From Sphingobacteriaceae bacterium (GTDB lineage: Bacteria > Bacteroidota > Bacteroidia > Sphingobacteriales > Sphingobacteriaceae), in assembly GCA_017745075.1 (NCBI GenBank), contig JAGIAD010000002.1, positions 62,001-126,000 of the forward strand: a DNA stretch of 64,000 bases, given 5' to 3'. The translations under genes were made by a program, and so were the position numbers. Shown piece after piece: positions 28,486-37,822 of the stretch; within the stretch, counting starts at the first letter, position 1; every line of letters starts with the position of its first letter. Under the pieces are notes generated by a model. That model ran no database searches and was not told the DNA's origin. It saw nothing but the letters and a program-made list of their open reading frames with translations.

Positions 28486-28520
28486 AAATGCTCCCGATTT
28501 TACCCGGGAGCATTTTTTTT
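28486..28520 (+). terminator. Rho-independent terminator after pyk
   Basis: An 11-bp stem (AAATGCTCCCG and CGGGAGCATTT) around a short loop is followed by a run of eight T. It lies 22 bp past the pyk stop. Confidence 0.93.
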
Positions 28521-28554
28521 ACCAATAAAAAATATATTTTTGCAATCCCAACAC

Positions 28555-28641
28555 GGAGAGGTGTCTGAGTGGTCGAAAGAGCAAGCCTGGAAAGTTTGTA
28601 TACTGGCAACGGTATCGAGGGTTCGAATCCCTCTCTCTCCG
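28555..28641 (+). tRNA. tRNA-Ser (anticodon GGA)
   Basis: An 87-nt class II tRNA folds with acceptor arms GGAGAGG and TCTCTCC plus discriminator G, an anticodon arm CAAGC-CTGGAAA-GTTTG (anticodon GGA), a variable arm, and a T arm GAGGG-TTCGAAT-CCCTC. CCA is not encoded. It is directly followed by a terminator and then a tyrosine recombinase gene, making its 3' end a likely attachment site. Confidence 0.96.
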
Positions 28642-28655
28642 CTGAAATAAAAATG

Positions 28656-28680
28656 AACCTGCGCTGCAGGTTTTTTTTTT
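28656..28680 (+). terminator. Terminator after tRNA-Ser
   Basis: AACCTGC-GCT-GCAGGTT forms a 7-bp stem followed by a run of ten T, 15 bp past the tRNA. Confidence 0.9.
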
Positions 28681-29211
28681 GGTTAAACAATAGGGTTAAA
28701 TTATTGATTGTCAGAGTGTTAAAAACAAATAATAACCTCTATATCCCTCCAAAAGCTCCAAATCAAAAACCTCTCAAAACTTGCCATTTTTATAATGTTT
28801 TAATTAATAAATATATGTTCAGATGCCTAAAAAGGCACTTTGTTGTTTTAATCCTATTAGAATCATTTAAAAATATGTGGGTGTTTATGGCGTGTCTTGG
28901 TAGCCATAAATCACCCACACAATATAATATAAAGAATTACCATATAACTTAAACACCCAAGGTCTTTATTAGAAGGATCTATTCATTGGAACTTATCGTT
29001 GACGTACTTTTTTTATCTATTATGTTGCGCGATAAAAAATAGAAAACACCCTCTCCTGTTTATTTCGATGATTATATGCTATTCTAAAAGCTATATTTAT
29101 CCAAAAACCAAGCCATCCAGTTGACTATATCTTATTTAAAAATCTCTTTAGGTATTGTATTTCAATACAAAAACACATAAATTTAATACCCAATATGAAT
29201 AGGAGAATGAA
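28681..29211. other. Gene-free region between tRNA-Ser and integrase
   Basis: This 530-bp AT-rich stretch holds no convincing gene. It is where the left attachment site and recombinase arm sites of an integrated element would lie. I did not find a second copy of the tRNA 3' end in the window. Confidence 0.6.
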
Positions 29212-30441
29212 ATGGACCGTGAGAGATTTTCAGTGTATTTTTTCGTAAAGACGGATAAAAGGAGTGGTGGGGAGCATGGGTTTATTTACTGCCGAATCCG
29301 AAGCGGTGAGCAAGTTCTGGAGTTTAGCACAAAACAACGTTGGTATAGCGACAGGTGGAACAGCCGCCGCATGAGGCCGTCGGGCATGAGGGACGATGCT
29401 AAGGCGCTCAATGTTTGGCTCGATAATCTTTTTGCTTCCATAATTACCATCAGAAACCATAGAAGACTTAAGAATATTAGCGTTAGTCCAAAAGATATTA
29501 TTGATGAGCTTTTAGGCAGGCCTCCAGACAAGGTTGGATTTACAGACTTGATAAGTAGCCATATCATTAATCTTCAAAAGTTGGTAAAGGCAGGAGACAT
29601 CACTAATTCGACGCCAAAGAAGTATCTATACATCCTGACCCATTTGAGGGCATTTATGGCTTCCCGTTTTCATCTTGCAGATATTCCTAGTTATAAAATT
29701 GATCATGACTTCATTATTTCATTTTATGAATATTTAAGACACGACAAACGTATTGGAGAAGTGACGGCAAAAAAGTATTTATCCAATATCAGAACTATTA
29801 TACTCAAGGCTTTACAAAGTGGATATGTCCATGAAGATCCATTTAAAGGATTCAAACTTGCTTATAAAGAAAAACAACGTATCCCATTATCTATAAAAGA
29901 GCTGCTGGCGATAATGTCAAAGATCTTTTTTACCAAGAGACTTTCGCAAATAAGAGACTTTTTCGTCTTTTCTTGTTTTACCGGATTGTGTTATGGGGAT
30001 CTTAAAGCATTGATTACGAAAAATATAGTCTATGGCTGTGATGGTCGGCTATGGATTGAAGCGACTAGGCAGAAAACTGGTAACTTGATCAGATTGCCTA
30101 TTCTATTTCCAGCTTTAAATATAATAAAACGGTACTCCCGTTGGAGTAAAACAGATTCTCTATCTAGAATCTTCCCGATTCCTTCAAATCAAAAAGTCAA
30201 TGAATACCTAAAGGAAATTGGAAATCTATGCGGAATTACCAAGCTGCTTACTTTTCATTTGGCCAGGCATACATTTGCCACCACAATTGCAGTCTCGAAT
30301 GGTGTTCCTATTGAGACAGTCCGTTTAATGCTCTCGCATTCTTCACTCAGATATACGCTCAGGTATGTAAATATAGATGATGTAAAGATTTCTTCTGACA
30401 TTACGATATTAGAAGGAAAATTAGTTCACTTGTTAAAATAA
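29212..30441 (+). CDS. Tyrosine recombinase / site-specific integrase
   Basis: The 409-residue integrase has an N-terminal arm-binding region, a SAM-like core-binding domain (about 105-205) and a catalytic domain. Seen motifs: CFTGLCYGDLKAL (the usual first-Arg region, which in many Bacteroidota integrases lacks the standard Arg), EATRQKTGNL (Lys), FHLARHTFATT (His-x-x-Arg), LSHSSLRYTLRYVNI (His and the nucleophile Tyr). It is the only recombinase seen and lies 571 bp from the tRNA-Ser end, as in tRNA-integrated islands. Confidence 0.92.
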   Translation: MDRERFSVYFFVKTDKRSGGEHGFIYCRIRSGEQVLEFSTKQRWYSDRWNSRRMRPSGMRDDAKALNVWLDNLFASIITIRNHRRLKNISVSPKDIIDELLGRPPDKVGFTDLISSHIINLQKLVKAGDITNSTPKKYLYILTHLRAFMASRFHLADIPSYKIDHDFIISFYEYLRHDKRIGEVTAKKYLSNIRTIILKALQSGYVHEDPFKGFKLAYKEKQRIPLSIKELLAIMSKIFFTKRLSQIRDFFVFSCFTGLCYGDLKALITKNIVYGCDGRLWIEATRQKTGNLIRLPILFPALNIIKRYSRWSKTDSLSRIFPIPSNQKVNEYLKEIGNLCGITKLLTFHLARHTFATTIAVSNGVPIETVRLMLSHSSLRYTLRYVNIDDVKISSDITILEGKLVHLLK

Positions 30442-30708
30442 CATCCTATATTAAATCCCTTTATAATGATTAGTCTCTTTGATCTATTAAAGTGAAAATG
30501 AACGAAACGATATCAACAGTTTTGATTAAATACTTTTCAGCAAACCCTAAAGCATCAGAGTAATAATTCGGTCTTTATATTTCCGTATAACCTTAGTTAT
30601 TAGAAAAGATGGCAACGGATTAAACCTCTACAGTTTTTATTGTCAAAATTCTAGCACTTTATCTGTTATTAAATATTGATATTTTTCAGAACGAGAACAA
30701 AAAAAGAT

Positions 30709-31974
30709 TTACAGCCGCGTTCCAAATAAATGGTGCAGCTGATAGATGATCATCAATACAGCAGCGGTGGCCATCAATAAAAATGTAAGTACGCCGAGAA
30801 TATTCGATTTGAGATTGTTTGTGAATTTTCCCATGATTTTTTTGTTGTTTGAGATCAGTAATATCAATATGATTAATACCGGAGCCGTTAGACCATACAA
30901 TATGGCCGAATAGATCAATGCATCAATTGGCGAAATCCCTATATAGCTCATCGAAAGACCGATCAGTAGTGAGAGGATAATAATGATATAAAATGCCTTT
31001 GCCTCGTGAAACTTGTTGTCCAGTCCTTCTTTCCAACCAAAAGTTTCACAGATAATATACGATAGTGAACCACTTAAAACAGGTATGGCGAGCATCCCGG
31101 TTCCAATAACACCCAATGAAAAAAGCCAATATGCCTGTCTTCCTGCCAGCGGACGCAGTGCTTCTGCGGCTTCTTCAACGGTATTAATCTGATGTACCCC
31201 TCCATTAAATAAAACAGTTCCTGCAGTTAGAATGATGAACCACATGACCACGTTTGAAAAGAACATTCCGAGGTTGACATCCTGCTTCATCCCATGAATG
31301 AGATTTTTATTGACCATGAGATGGCTCTTTCGGTGCTTCATTTCCTCAACTTCCATGTTAGCTTGCCAAAAAAATAGGTAAGGAGAAATTGTAGTGCCCA
31401 GGAGGGCGACAAGCACCGTAATAAAATCTTTATCAAACCTGATGATTGGGATAACTGTATGATATAGGATCAATCCGAAATCCTGCTTTACCAAAAAAGG
31501 TACAATCAGATAGACCAATAATCCAATGCAGAGGTAGCGAAGTATTTTTGCGATGTTCTGGTATGGAAGATAAATGATCAGTACTAGGAGCAATCCCGTA
31601 AACAGTATAGAAAAAAAAGAGGAGGGGATGTTTGGGAATAACAAGTTTGCAACAGCCCCCATTCCCGCTATATCTGCCCCGACGTTCAGAACAATTGCAG
31701 GGAAGCTGAAGATCAGCATAAGGTATAATACTGATTTAGGATAGTGTAATTTTAACGTTCCTGTGATTCCTCTTCCGGTAACCATTCCAATTCTGGCGCA
31801 CATTTCCTGAATGGCCGCCATAAGTGGAAATGTGAGTAGGGCAGTCCAGAGTGTAAGCATACCGAACTGCGCTCCGGCTTGGGAGTAAGTTGCAATTCCC
31901 GAAGGGTCATCGTCACTAGCACCAGTTACGATACCAGGGCCAAATGTGTACCAAAATGATTTTTTATCTGCCAT
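30709..31974 (-). CDS. Nramp-like divalent metal transporter with non-canonical metal site
   Basis: The 421-residue protein has about 11 membrane segments and the Nramp fold. The first helix has DDDPSGIATYSQ in place of the classic DPGN, and the sixth has TTISPYLFFWQAN where canonical Nramps have TVMPHN. The Met that favours manganese and iron is therefore missing, as in Nramp-related magnesium transporters, so the substrate may be magnesium or another ion. It follows the TauE/SafE-like gene by 15 bp and is probably the last gene of the cco operon. Confidence 0.85.
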   Translation of the reverse strand: MADKKSFWYTFGPGIVTGASDDDPSGIATYSQAGAQFGMLTLWTALLTFPLMAAIQEMCARIGMVTGRGITGTLKLHYPKSVLYLMLIFSFPAIVLNVGADIAGMGAVANLLFPNIPSSFFSILFTGLLLVLIIYLPYQNIAKILRYLCIGLLVYLIVPFLVKQDFGLILYHTVIPIIRFDKDFITVLVALLGTTISPYLFFWQANMEVEEMKHRKSHLMVNKNLIHGMKQDVNLGMFFSNVVMWFIILTAGTVLFNGGVHQINTVEEAAEALRPLAGRQAYWLFSLGVIGTGMLAIPVLSGSLSYIICETFGWKEGLDNKFHEAKAFYIIIILSLLIGLSMSYIGISPIDALIYSAILYGLTAPVLIILILLISNNKKIMGKFTNNLKSNILGVLTFLLMATAAVLMIIYQLHHLFGTRL

Positions 31975-31989
31975 AGTGTTTTACAAGGT

Positions 31990-32697
31990 TTATTGAGGCT
32001 TACATTCAGATACATGGCCCTTAGCACCGAGATGGTGGTCGGGTGATAAAAATGGAATTCCAAGCTCGGCAGCACGCAAAATGAACATTGCTCCGAGAAA
32101 GAACACCAACCATGGAACCAACTTATTTAGCCTGAAGTGAACATACTTACCAAGGTAGATTCCTCCCAATGATATCATCATCATTAGTGGGGTAGTACCC
32201 AGGCCAAACAAGAACATAAAGCTTGCCGCTCCTCTTATTGAGTTTGAATTGAGAGCAGTGGCCATAGCGAGATATATCATTCCACAGGGAATGAGGCCGT
32301 TCAACATACCAGCGAAGAAGCCCCATAACGGCCTGCCGTGTATACGCCCCATTAATTTACTGATCGGGTGTATTAATATTTTTTGAAACCCGTTAAAATA
32401 AGGTAGGAATCGTCCAAAAAAATGTATCAGGGTAAAACCTATTAACATAGTACCAACAATAAAGCTTAAGGTTTCCTGGCTTGTAAATAAGGTTATGCTG
32501 CTTCCTACCGCTCCAACCAGGCCCCCAAGAGAAGTATATACGAATATCCTGCCCGATTGGTAAAGCAATAGTTGAGCCACAGACCTCAAATGGTTTTTAT
32601 TGGGTGCTTGCAGGCCCAGCATCAGTGGTCCGCACATTACTGCGCAATGCAGGCTGCTGAGCAGGCCCATCAAAAAAGCCAGTGGTAGGTTACTCAT
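31990..32697 (-). CDS. TauE/SafE-like (UreH-type) membrane protein of the cco cluster
   Basis: The 235-residue protein has about six membrane segments and the block FLMGLLSSLHCAVMCGPLMLGL (shown as landmark) with a Cys-x-x-Met-Cys pattern near the N-terminus. Proteins of this type are regular members of cbb3 oxidase clusters and are suggested to help copper handling or oxidase maturation. Its ATG overlaps the fixH stop (ATGA), so translation is coupled. Confidence 0.86.
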   Translation of the reverse strand: MSNLPLAFLMGLLSSLHCAVMCGPLMLGLQAPNKNHLRSVAQLLLYQSGRIFVYTSLGGLVGAVGSSITLFTSQETLSFIVGTMLIGFTLIHFFGRFLPYFNGFQKILIHPISKLMGRIHGRPLWGFFAGMLNGLIPCGMIYLAMATALNSNSIRGAASFMFLFGLGTTPLMMMISLGGIYLGKYVHFRLNKLVPWLVFFLGAMFILRAAELGIPFLSPDHHLGAKGHVSECKPQ

Positions 32698-33137
32698 AAT
32701 GAAATTGTTTGATTGTACAGATAATCCTTGTTACTACTGGTCCACCTGAGTTCAAGAAACCATTGCCCCTTCGGCATTTTTGTTAAATCCAGACGGATGG
32801 GCTTGCCAAATGTTTTTGCCCTGATATGAAAATCATTTTTTGCGGTTGACGGGCGCTGAAGTTTCAGTTCATAAGCAGCACTATCTTTCAGTTTGATAAT
32901 CAGCATTGATTTGCTGATACTGATTACCGGTTGTGCATTTTCTTTTTCAACATTTTGCTTGGCCTTGTACTGCTGTTCATAATTGATTCCTTTTTGATAA
33001 TAATCTTCATCAACAAGTGCATCATTACCATGTGTACTAAACATGTATATGACCATTGTAATAATAAACAGCATGAATGCGGTCATGCCTATAACTATTT
33101 TTGTTCCCCAGTTCATACTAATTAGTTTATTGTTCAA
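32694..33137 (-). CDS. fixH: FixH/CcoH-like cbb3 oxidase assembly protein
   Basis: The 147-residue protein has a single N-terminal membrane helix (MNWGTKIVIGMTAFMLFIITMVIYMF region) and the periplasmic FixH block DALVDEDYYQKGINYEQQ. It assists assembly of cbb3 oxidase. It overlaps both neighbours by four bases. Confidence 0.9.
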   Translation of the reverse strand: MNNKLISMNWGTKIVIGMTAFMLFIITMVIYMFSTHGNDALVDEDYYQKGINYEQQYKAKQNVEKENAQPVISISKSMLIIKLKDSAAYELKLQRPSTAKNDFHIRAKTFGKPIRLDLTKMPKGQWFLELRWTSSNKDYLYNQTISL

Positions 33138-34504
33138 GGTTGAGAAAAAAAAGAAGAGGATGCGGTGCTGATCACCTTTCCGCCAGTACTTACCTCAAAC
33201 ACCACTTCTGATTTGAAATCTTTGAGCTCATTCTTTTTTCGGATAAGGAAAAAGGTGAGATGCATTGTGCCTTCCTTTGCCAAAACTTCCGGTTTTTGGA
33301 TAAAATTGATCACATCTTCTTTATTTTGGGAACGAAACGTGAACCCGATTGGCTGATTGGTCTTATTGATCAGTTCTGCATTATAAAGGTTGCTCACTGT
33401 TCCGTCGTTACCCAATTGGTACAGAGTTCCACTGGCCCTTAATACGGTTGTTTCTACATCCTGCCTTTTATAGATCAGGCTGGAAAAGACAAGCATCACG
33501 ATCAACAGCACCGCTGTATAACCATAGGCTTTTAAGCCCAGTTTAAAAGGTTTCTTTTGCTGTATAAAATCCTGGGTATAAAAGCCGATTAAGTTTGCAG
33601 GGCGTTTAATTTTTGCCATCACTTCGTTACAGCCGTCAATACATGCTGTACAGTTTACACATTCAAGTTGTGTCCCATTTCTGATATCAATGCCAGTAGG
33701 GCATACCTGTACGCATAGACCACAGTCTATACAATCGCCCCTTGCAGGGGCCACGTTGCTTTTCTGCAGGAATGCCCTGGGCTCGCCCCTTTGTTCATTA
33801 TAGGCAACAATCAGGCTCTGGTTATCCAATAGTACGCCCTGCAAGCGGCCATAAGGACAGATAACTGTGCATACCACTTCTCTTGCATAAGCAAACACTG
33901 CGTAGAAGATCAGGGTAAAAAGCCATATCGATAGAAATCCGCTAATGTGTTTATCAACCGGTTCGGTTATGATATGGTAAAGCACATTTGACCCGATCAA
34001 ATAAGCTAAAAATATATTGGCGATGCCAAAGGATATCAACAGAAAAAGGAAGTGCTTGATGCCTTTTTTGAGTATTTTCTCTTTGTTCCAGGGCTGTTGA
34101 TCCAGTTTTTTCTGATGATTTGCATCTCCTTCGATCCAAAATTCTATTCTTCGAAAGACCATCTCCATAAAAATTGTCTGCGGACAGGCCCAACCACACC
34201 AAAGTCTTCCAAATATCACTGTAAAGCATATCACAAAGATGATAAAGACCAGCATTGCCAGTGCAAAGAGATAAAAATCCTGTGGGGTAAAAATCAATCC
34301 AAAGAAGACAAACTTCCTTTCCAGAAAATTGAGCAATAGCAGTTGTTCACCTCTAAGCTCAACAAATGGAAATGAAAACAGGCTTATCAACAGCACATAG
34401 CTGAACCATTTTCGGTAGGAATAAAGCCTCCCCGAAGGTTTTTTGGGATAGATAAATGTCCTGCCAAAAATTTTCAGGCTTTTATTTTTTTGTGATGCTT
34501 TCAT
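33134..34504 (-). CDS. ccoG: Cytochrome c oxidase accessory protein CcoG
   Basis: The 456-residue membrane iron-sulfur protein has several helices, a CxxxCP motif in FGRLWCGWACPQTIFM, and two ferredoxin-type clusters in CIDCGLCVQVCPTGIDI and CVNCTACIDGCNEV, with a C-terminal Ig-like FixG domain. CcoG reduces copper for oxidase assembly. Its start overlaps ccoP by 23 bp. Confidence 0.95.
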   Translation of the reverse strand: MKASQKNKSLKIFGRTFIYPKKPSGRLYSYRKWFSYVLLISLFSFPFVELRGEQLLLLNFLERKFVFFGLIFTPQDFYLFALAMLVFIIFVICFTVIFGRLWCGWACPQTIFMEMVFRRIEFWIEGDANHQKKLDQQPWNKEKILKKGIKHFLFLLISFGIANIFLAYLIGSNVLYHIITEPVDKHISGFLSIWLFTLIFYAVFAYAREVVCTVICPYGRLQGVLLDNQSLIVAYNEQRGEPRAFLQKSNVAPARGDCIDCGLCVQVCPTGIDIRNGTQLECVNCTACIDGCNEVMAKIKRPANLIGFYTQDFIQQKKPFKLGLKAYGYTAVLLIVMLVFSSLIYKRQDVETTVLRASGTLYQLGNDGTVSNLYNAELINKTNQPIGFTFRSQNKEDVINFIQKPEVLAKEGTMHLTFFLIRKKNELKDFKSEVVFEVSTGGKVISTASSSFFSQP

Positions 34505-35414
34505 GGGTCACGGTATCCTTCACACTTTTAGGTTCGTACTTTTCTCCCTGAGGTGCCTTGGCATTAGCCGGCTTGCTTCCTTGTAGCGACATGATAAAAT
34601 TGACCACTTCGGCAATATTTTTGGCGCTCAGGGTTTTCTCCCAGCTCGCCATTCCCTTGGCCGGTACTCCATATTTTACCGTTTTGAAGACATCGTTGAT
34701 GCTACCACCATGAAGCCAGAATTCGTCGGTGAGGTTTGGCCCGACAATGCCTTGTCCATGTTCCCCATGGCAGGCGATGCAGTTGGCCATAAATATGGTT
34801 TTTCCCTTTGCGATCAGTGAAGGGTCAGGCTTAATCGAATTCTCGTCAAATTTTTCTGCAGCAGTGGCAAGAAAGGCCTTTTTATCTATTGCTGCCTTGT
34901 TCATTTCGGCAACGTATTCTTCGTCCTGTCCTGGCCCGTCACTGATGTGATAATAGTAGAGATAACATGCAGCAAAAATCATCGTTCCATAAAATAATAT
35001 ATTGAACCACCTGGGCACCGGGTTGTTTAGCTCATGAATTCCGTCATAGGCATGTGGAATAACCAGCGCCTCCTCTTCTTCAATCGGTTTCAGGCTCAAT
35101 AATTTGCTCCAGATATTTGGCTTTTGCTTTCTTTGCTTCTGCCAGGTTTCATAATCCAAGGGTTTTGGGGCCTCATATTTTATAAAAGGTTTTGGGTGGA
35201 GGCGTTCGTCAACTATCACTTTCAGGGCCTTTAGCATTACAATTGTGGCAAATAGTGCCACCAGTGCGAATAGGAATGCTGCCAGCACCAGTATTTCTGA
35301 AGCACTTAAGCCAATAGTTGATGTTTCAGGCTTCGTTGGAACAGCTTCTGCCGGAGCGGCTAAAACATTTAAACTAAGTATTGACGAGAAAATGAATAGG
35401 CTAAATTTCTTCAT
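34482..35414 (-). CDS. ccoP: cbb3 oxidase subunit III, single-heme CcoP
   Basis: The 310-residue subunit has an N-terminal signal-like segment, a second membrane helix at about 40-62, the CcoP block NNPVPRWFNILFYGTMIF (about 130-148), and one c-type heme site CIACH (residues 212-216) with Met-containing C-terminal block. Proteobacterial CcoP usually has two hemes, so this is the shorter Bacteroidota form. It overlaps the ccoQ-like gene by 14 bp. Confidence 0.93.
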   Translation of the reverse strand: MKKFSLFIFSSILSLNVLAAPAEAVPTKPETSTIGLSASEILVLAAFLFALVALFATIVMLKALKVIVDERLHPKPFIKYEAPKPLDYETWQKQRKQKPNIWSKLLSLKPIEEEEALVIPHAYDGIHELNNPVPRWFNILFYGTMIFAACYLYYYHISDGPGQDEEYVAEMNKAAIDKKAFLATAAEKFDENSIKPDPSLIAKGKTIFMANCIACHGEHGQGIVGPNLTDEFWLHGGSINDVFKTVKYGVPAKGMASWEKTLSAKNIAEVVNFIMSLQGSKPANAKAPQGEKYEPKSVKDTVTHESITKK

Positions 35415-35583
35415 GGCTTTGGGTTTCTTGGTCTTCGATTGGCATATTGCTCATGAGTGTGGTATGACCTTTGTTAAGCTTGAGCAGGTATACCGCAACG
35501 AGGATAAAAAATACCATAAATATCAGCAGGGAAGTAATGAGGTACATTTCACCTCCCGCAAGGTCTTTGATCTGTTTGAACAT
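35401..35583 (-). CDS. ccoQ: CcoQ-like small membrane subunit
   Basis: The 60-residue protein has one membrane helix (MYLITSLLIFMVFFILVAVYLL region) and a short charged tail. Size and position between ccoNO and ccoP fit CcoQ, which stabilises the oxidase. It begins two bases after the ccoNO stop. Confidence 0.8.
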   Translation of the reverse strand: MFKQIKDLAGGEMYLITSLLIFMVFFILVAVYLLKLNKGHTTLMSNMPIEDQETQSHEEI

Positions 35584-35585
35584 GA

Positions 35586-37727
35586 CTAGTGTTGATTTGT
35601 GGGAATTGTTGATTTATTGGCTTTTATATCGGTACCCAGGCGCTGCAGGTAGGCGATAATGGCAATGATTTCCTTATTGCTGGTCACTTTGATATTGTCT
35701 TTGGCCAGATTTTTCGCGATGGAATCGGCCTGTAGCATCAGATCTGCATTGGCCTTCCGATCATATCCGGCCTCATATGGTACGCCCAAACGCTGCATTG
35801 CCCTGATCTTGCCGGCCGTTGTTGAGGTGTCTAATTTCTGGCTGATGAGCCATTGGTAAGATGGCATAATACTACCTGGAGACATAGAAGTTGGATCTAA
35901 CAAATGGTTAAAATGCCATGCATTGCTGTACTTCCCGCCTACGCGGTGCAGGTCAGGTCCGGTACGCTTGCTACCCCATAAAAAAGGATGATCGTATACA
36001 AACTCTCCGGCCTTACTGTATTCCCCATACCGCTCGGTCTCCGAACGGAAAGGCCTTACCGTTTGAGAGTGGCAGTTTACACAGCCTTCACGGATATATA
36101 AGTCTCTTCCCTGAAGCTCTAATGCCGAGTAGGGTTTTACGCTTTTAATAGTTGGCACATTTGACTGGATAGTAAAGGTTGGCATCATTTCCACCATACC
36201 GCCGATCAAAATAATGATAAGTGCGAAAACCATGAACTTCATGGGCTTGCGCTCTAACCTCCGGTGCCATTTTTTATCGGCAGCATCTTCAACAACAACT
36301 TCTTGCAAAGGCATTGCTTCTGCAGGCTCATTAACCACCAGCTTTGCACGCATCATGGTTTTGGCTAAATTAACCGTCATCACAATTACCCCGGCCAGGT
36401 AAAAGGTTCCACCAATGGCACGAAGTACATGCATGGGAATAATCTGCAGGGTGGTAGATAAAAAATTTGGGTATTTTAACAGTCCTTCCGGAGTGAATTC
36501 TTTCCACATCAACCCTTGTGTAAATCCGGCCCAATACATTGGAACTGCGTAAAAAAGAATACCAAGTGTACCGATCCAGAAATGAAACGAGGCCATCTTT
36601 TTAGAATAAAGCTCAGTTTTATAAATTCTGGGGATTAGCCAATATAAAATTCCAAATGTCAAGAATCCGTTCCATCCCAGTGCGCCAACATGTACGTGTG
36701 CAACAATCCAATCAGTAAAATGCGCTACACCGTTGATCTGTTTTAGTGATAGCATAGGACCTTCAAAAGTGGCCATTCCATAGGCAGTAAGTGCAACAAC
36801 CATAAATTTGAGGGTGACGTCTTCACGGACCTTATCCCAGGCCCCACGCAGGGTTAAAAGGCCATTGATCATCCCGCCCCAGCTTGGTGCAATTAGCATG
36901 ACTGAAAAGGCCACACCCAGAGATTGCGCCCATCCAGGTAGAGAAGTATACAACAAGTGGTGCGGACCGGCCCAGATATAGATAAAAATTAACGACCAAA
37001 AGTGAAGGATACTCAGCTTGTAAGAGTATACTGGTCTTCCAGCCATTTTGGGCAGAAAATAATACATCATTCCCAAATATGGCGTAGTGAGGAAGAATGC
37101 CACTGCATTATGGCCATACCACCATTGTACAAGCGCATCCTGAACTCCGGCATACAGGTAATAACTTTTTAGAAATGAGACAGGAAGCTCAAAAGAGTTC
37201 ACGATATGCAGTACGGCAATAGTTACGAAAGTGGCGATATAAAACCAAATAGCAACATATAAATGCCTTTCCCTGCGTTTAATAATTGTTCCGAACATAT
37301 TGATGCCGAACACCACCCAGATCAATGTAATGGCAATATCTATTGGCCATTCCAGCTCTGCATATTCATGTGATGTGGTAAAGCCCAGTGGTAAGGTAGC
37401 CACAGCCGAAACAATAATCAGTTGCCAGCCCCAAAAGTGAATCTTGCTCAAAACATCACTGAACATCCTAGCCTTGAGCAGGCGTTGGAGAGAGTAATAA
37501 ACGCCCATAAATATGGCATTGCCTACAAAGGCAAAAATGACCGCATTGGTGTGCAAAGGTCTGATCCTGCCGAAAGTAGTGTACTGGTTGCCCATGTTCA
37601 TGGCCGGTTTGAACAGCTGCATGGCAACGAGCAGACCAACGGTCATCCCAACAATGCCCCAGATAAGAGTGGCGAGGCCAAAATTGCGCACAATCTTATT
37701 GTCGTAAGTAAATTTTTCCAACTGCAT
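35586..37727 (-). CDS. ccoNO: Fused cbb3 oxidase subunits I and II (CcoNO)
   Basis: The 713-residue protein joins CcoN (heme-copper core, about 12 helices) and CcoO. Ligand histidines are seen in HTNAVIFAFVG, WWYGHNAVAFF, the GPHHLLYTSLP pair and VAHVHVGALGW. The CcoO part has the c-type heme site CVNCHSQTVRPF and a Met in SPGSIMPSYQWL. It is the terminal oxidase for low oxygen. The fusion is usual in Bacteroidota. It is first in its operon; the FNR-like box at 37811 and -7 box at 37758 lie upstream. Confidence 0.96.
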   Translation of the reverse strand: MQLEKFTYDNKIVRNFGLATLIWGIVGMTVGLLVAMQLFKPAMNMGNQYTTFGRIRPLHTNAVIFAFVGNAIFMGVYYSLQRLLKARMFSDVLSKIHFWGWQLIIVSAVATLPLGFTTSHEYAELEWPIDIAITLIWVVFGINMFGTIIKRRERHLYVAIWFYIATFVTIAVLHIVNSFELPVSFLKSYYLYAGVQDALVQWWYGHNAVAFFLTTPYLGMMYYFLPKMAGRPVYSYKLSILHFWSLIFIYIWAGPHHLLYTSLPGWAQSLGVAFSVMLIAPSWGGMINGLLTLRGAWDKVREDVTLKFMVVALTAYGMATFEGPMLSLKQINGVAHFTDWIVAHVHVGALGWNGFLTFGILYWLIPRIYKTELYSKKMASFHFWIGTLGILFYAVPMYWAGFTQGLMWKEFTPEGLLKYPNFLSTTLQIIPMHVLRAIGGTFYLAGVIVMTVNLAKTMMRAKLVVNEPAEAMPLQEVVVEDAADKKWHRRLERKPMKFMVFALIIILIGGMVEMMPTFTIQSNVPTIKSVKPYSALELQGRDLYIREGCVNCHSQTVRPFRSETERYGEYSKAGEFVYDHPFLWGSKRTGPDLHRVGGKYSNAWHFNHLLDPTSMSPGSIMPSYQWLISQKLDTSTTAGKIRAMQRLGVPYEAGYDRKANADLMLQADSIAKNLAKDNIKVTSNKEIIAIIAYLQRLGTDIKANKSTIPTNQH

Positions 37728-37757
37728 AAATAAATAGAATTGTTGTTTTTAATAGCC

Positions 37758-37765
37758 CAAAAGTA
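37758..37765 (-). promoter_or_regulatory. -7 box of the ccoNO promoter
   Basis: On the minus strand TACTTTTG matches TAnnTTTG exactly, 31 bp before the ccoNO start. The FNR-like box is centred 51 bp further upstream. Confidence 0.6.
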
Positions 37766-37810
37766 TCTACAGGGTCCTGATCGTTGGCTGATGATTGTTA
37801 GCCAAAAAAG

Positions 37811-37822
37811 TGATGCTTGTCA
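37811..37822. promoter_or_regulatory. FNR-like box upstream of ccoNO
   Basis: TGATGCTTGTCA is a TGAY-N4-RTCA palindrome. It lies 84 bp before ccoNO and about 51 bp from its -7 box. An identical 12-mer occurs at 58636. Confidence 0.65.

Noticed and set aside
28569..28952. Plus-strand 127-codon frame after pyk
   Set aside because: It begins inside tRNA-Ser(GGA) and runs through the tRNA terminator, so it is not a gene.
37788..37800. Hairpin TTGGCT..AGCCAA between ccoS and ccoNO as a terminator
   Set aside because: The run of A, not T, follows it on the plus strand and no T run follows on the minus strand, so it does not act as a standard terminator in either useful direction.
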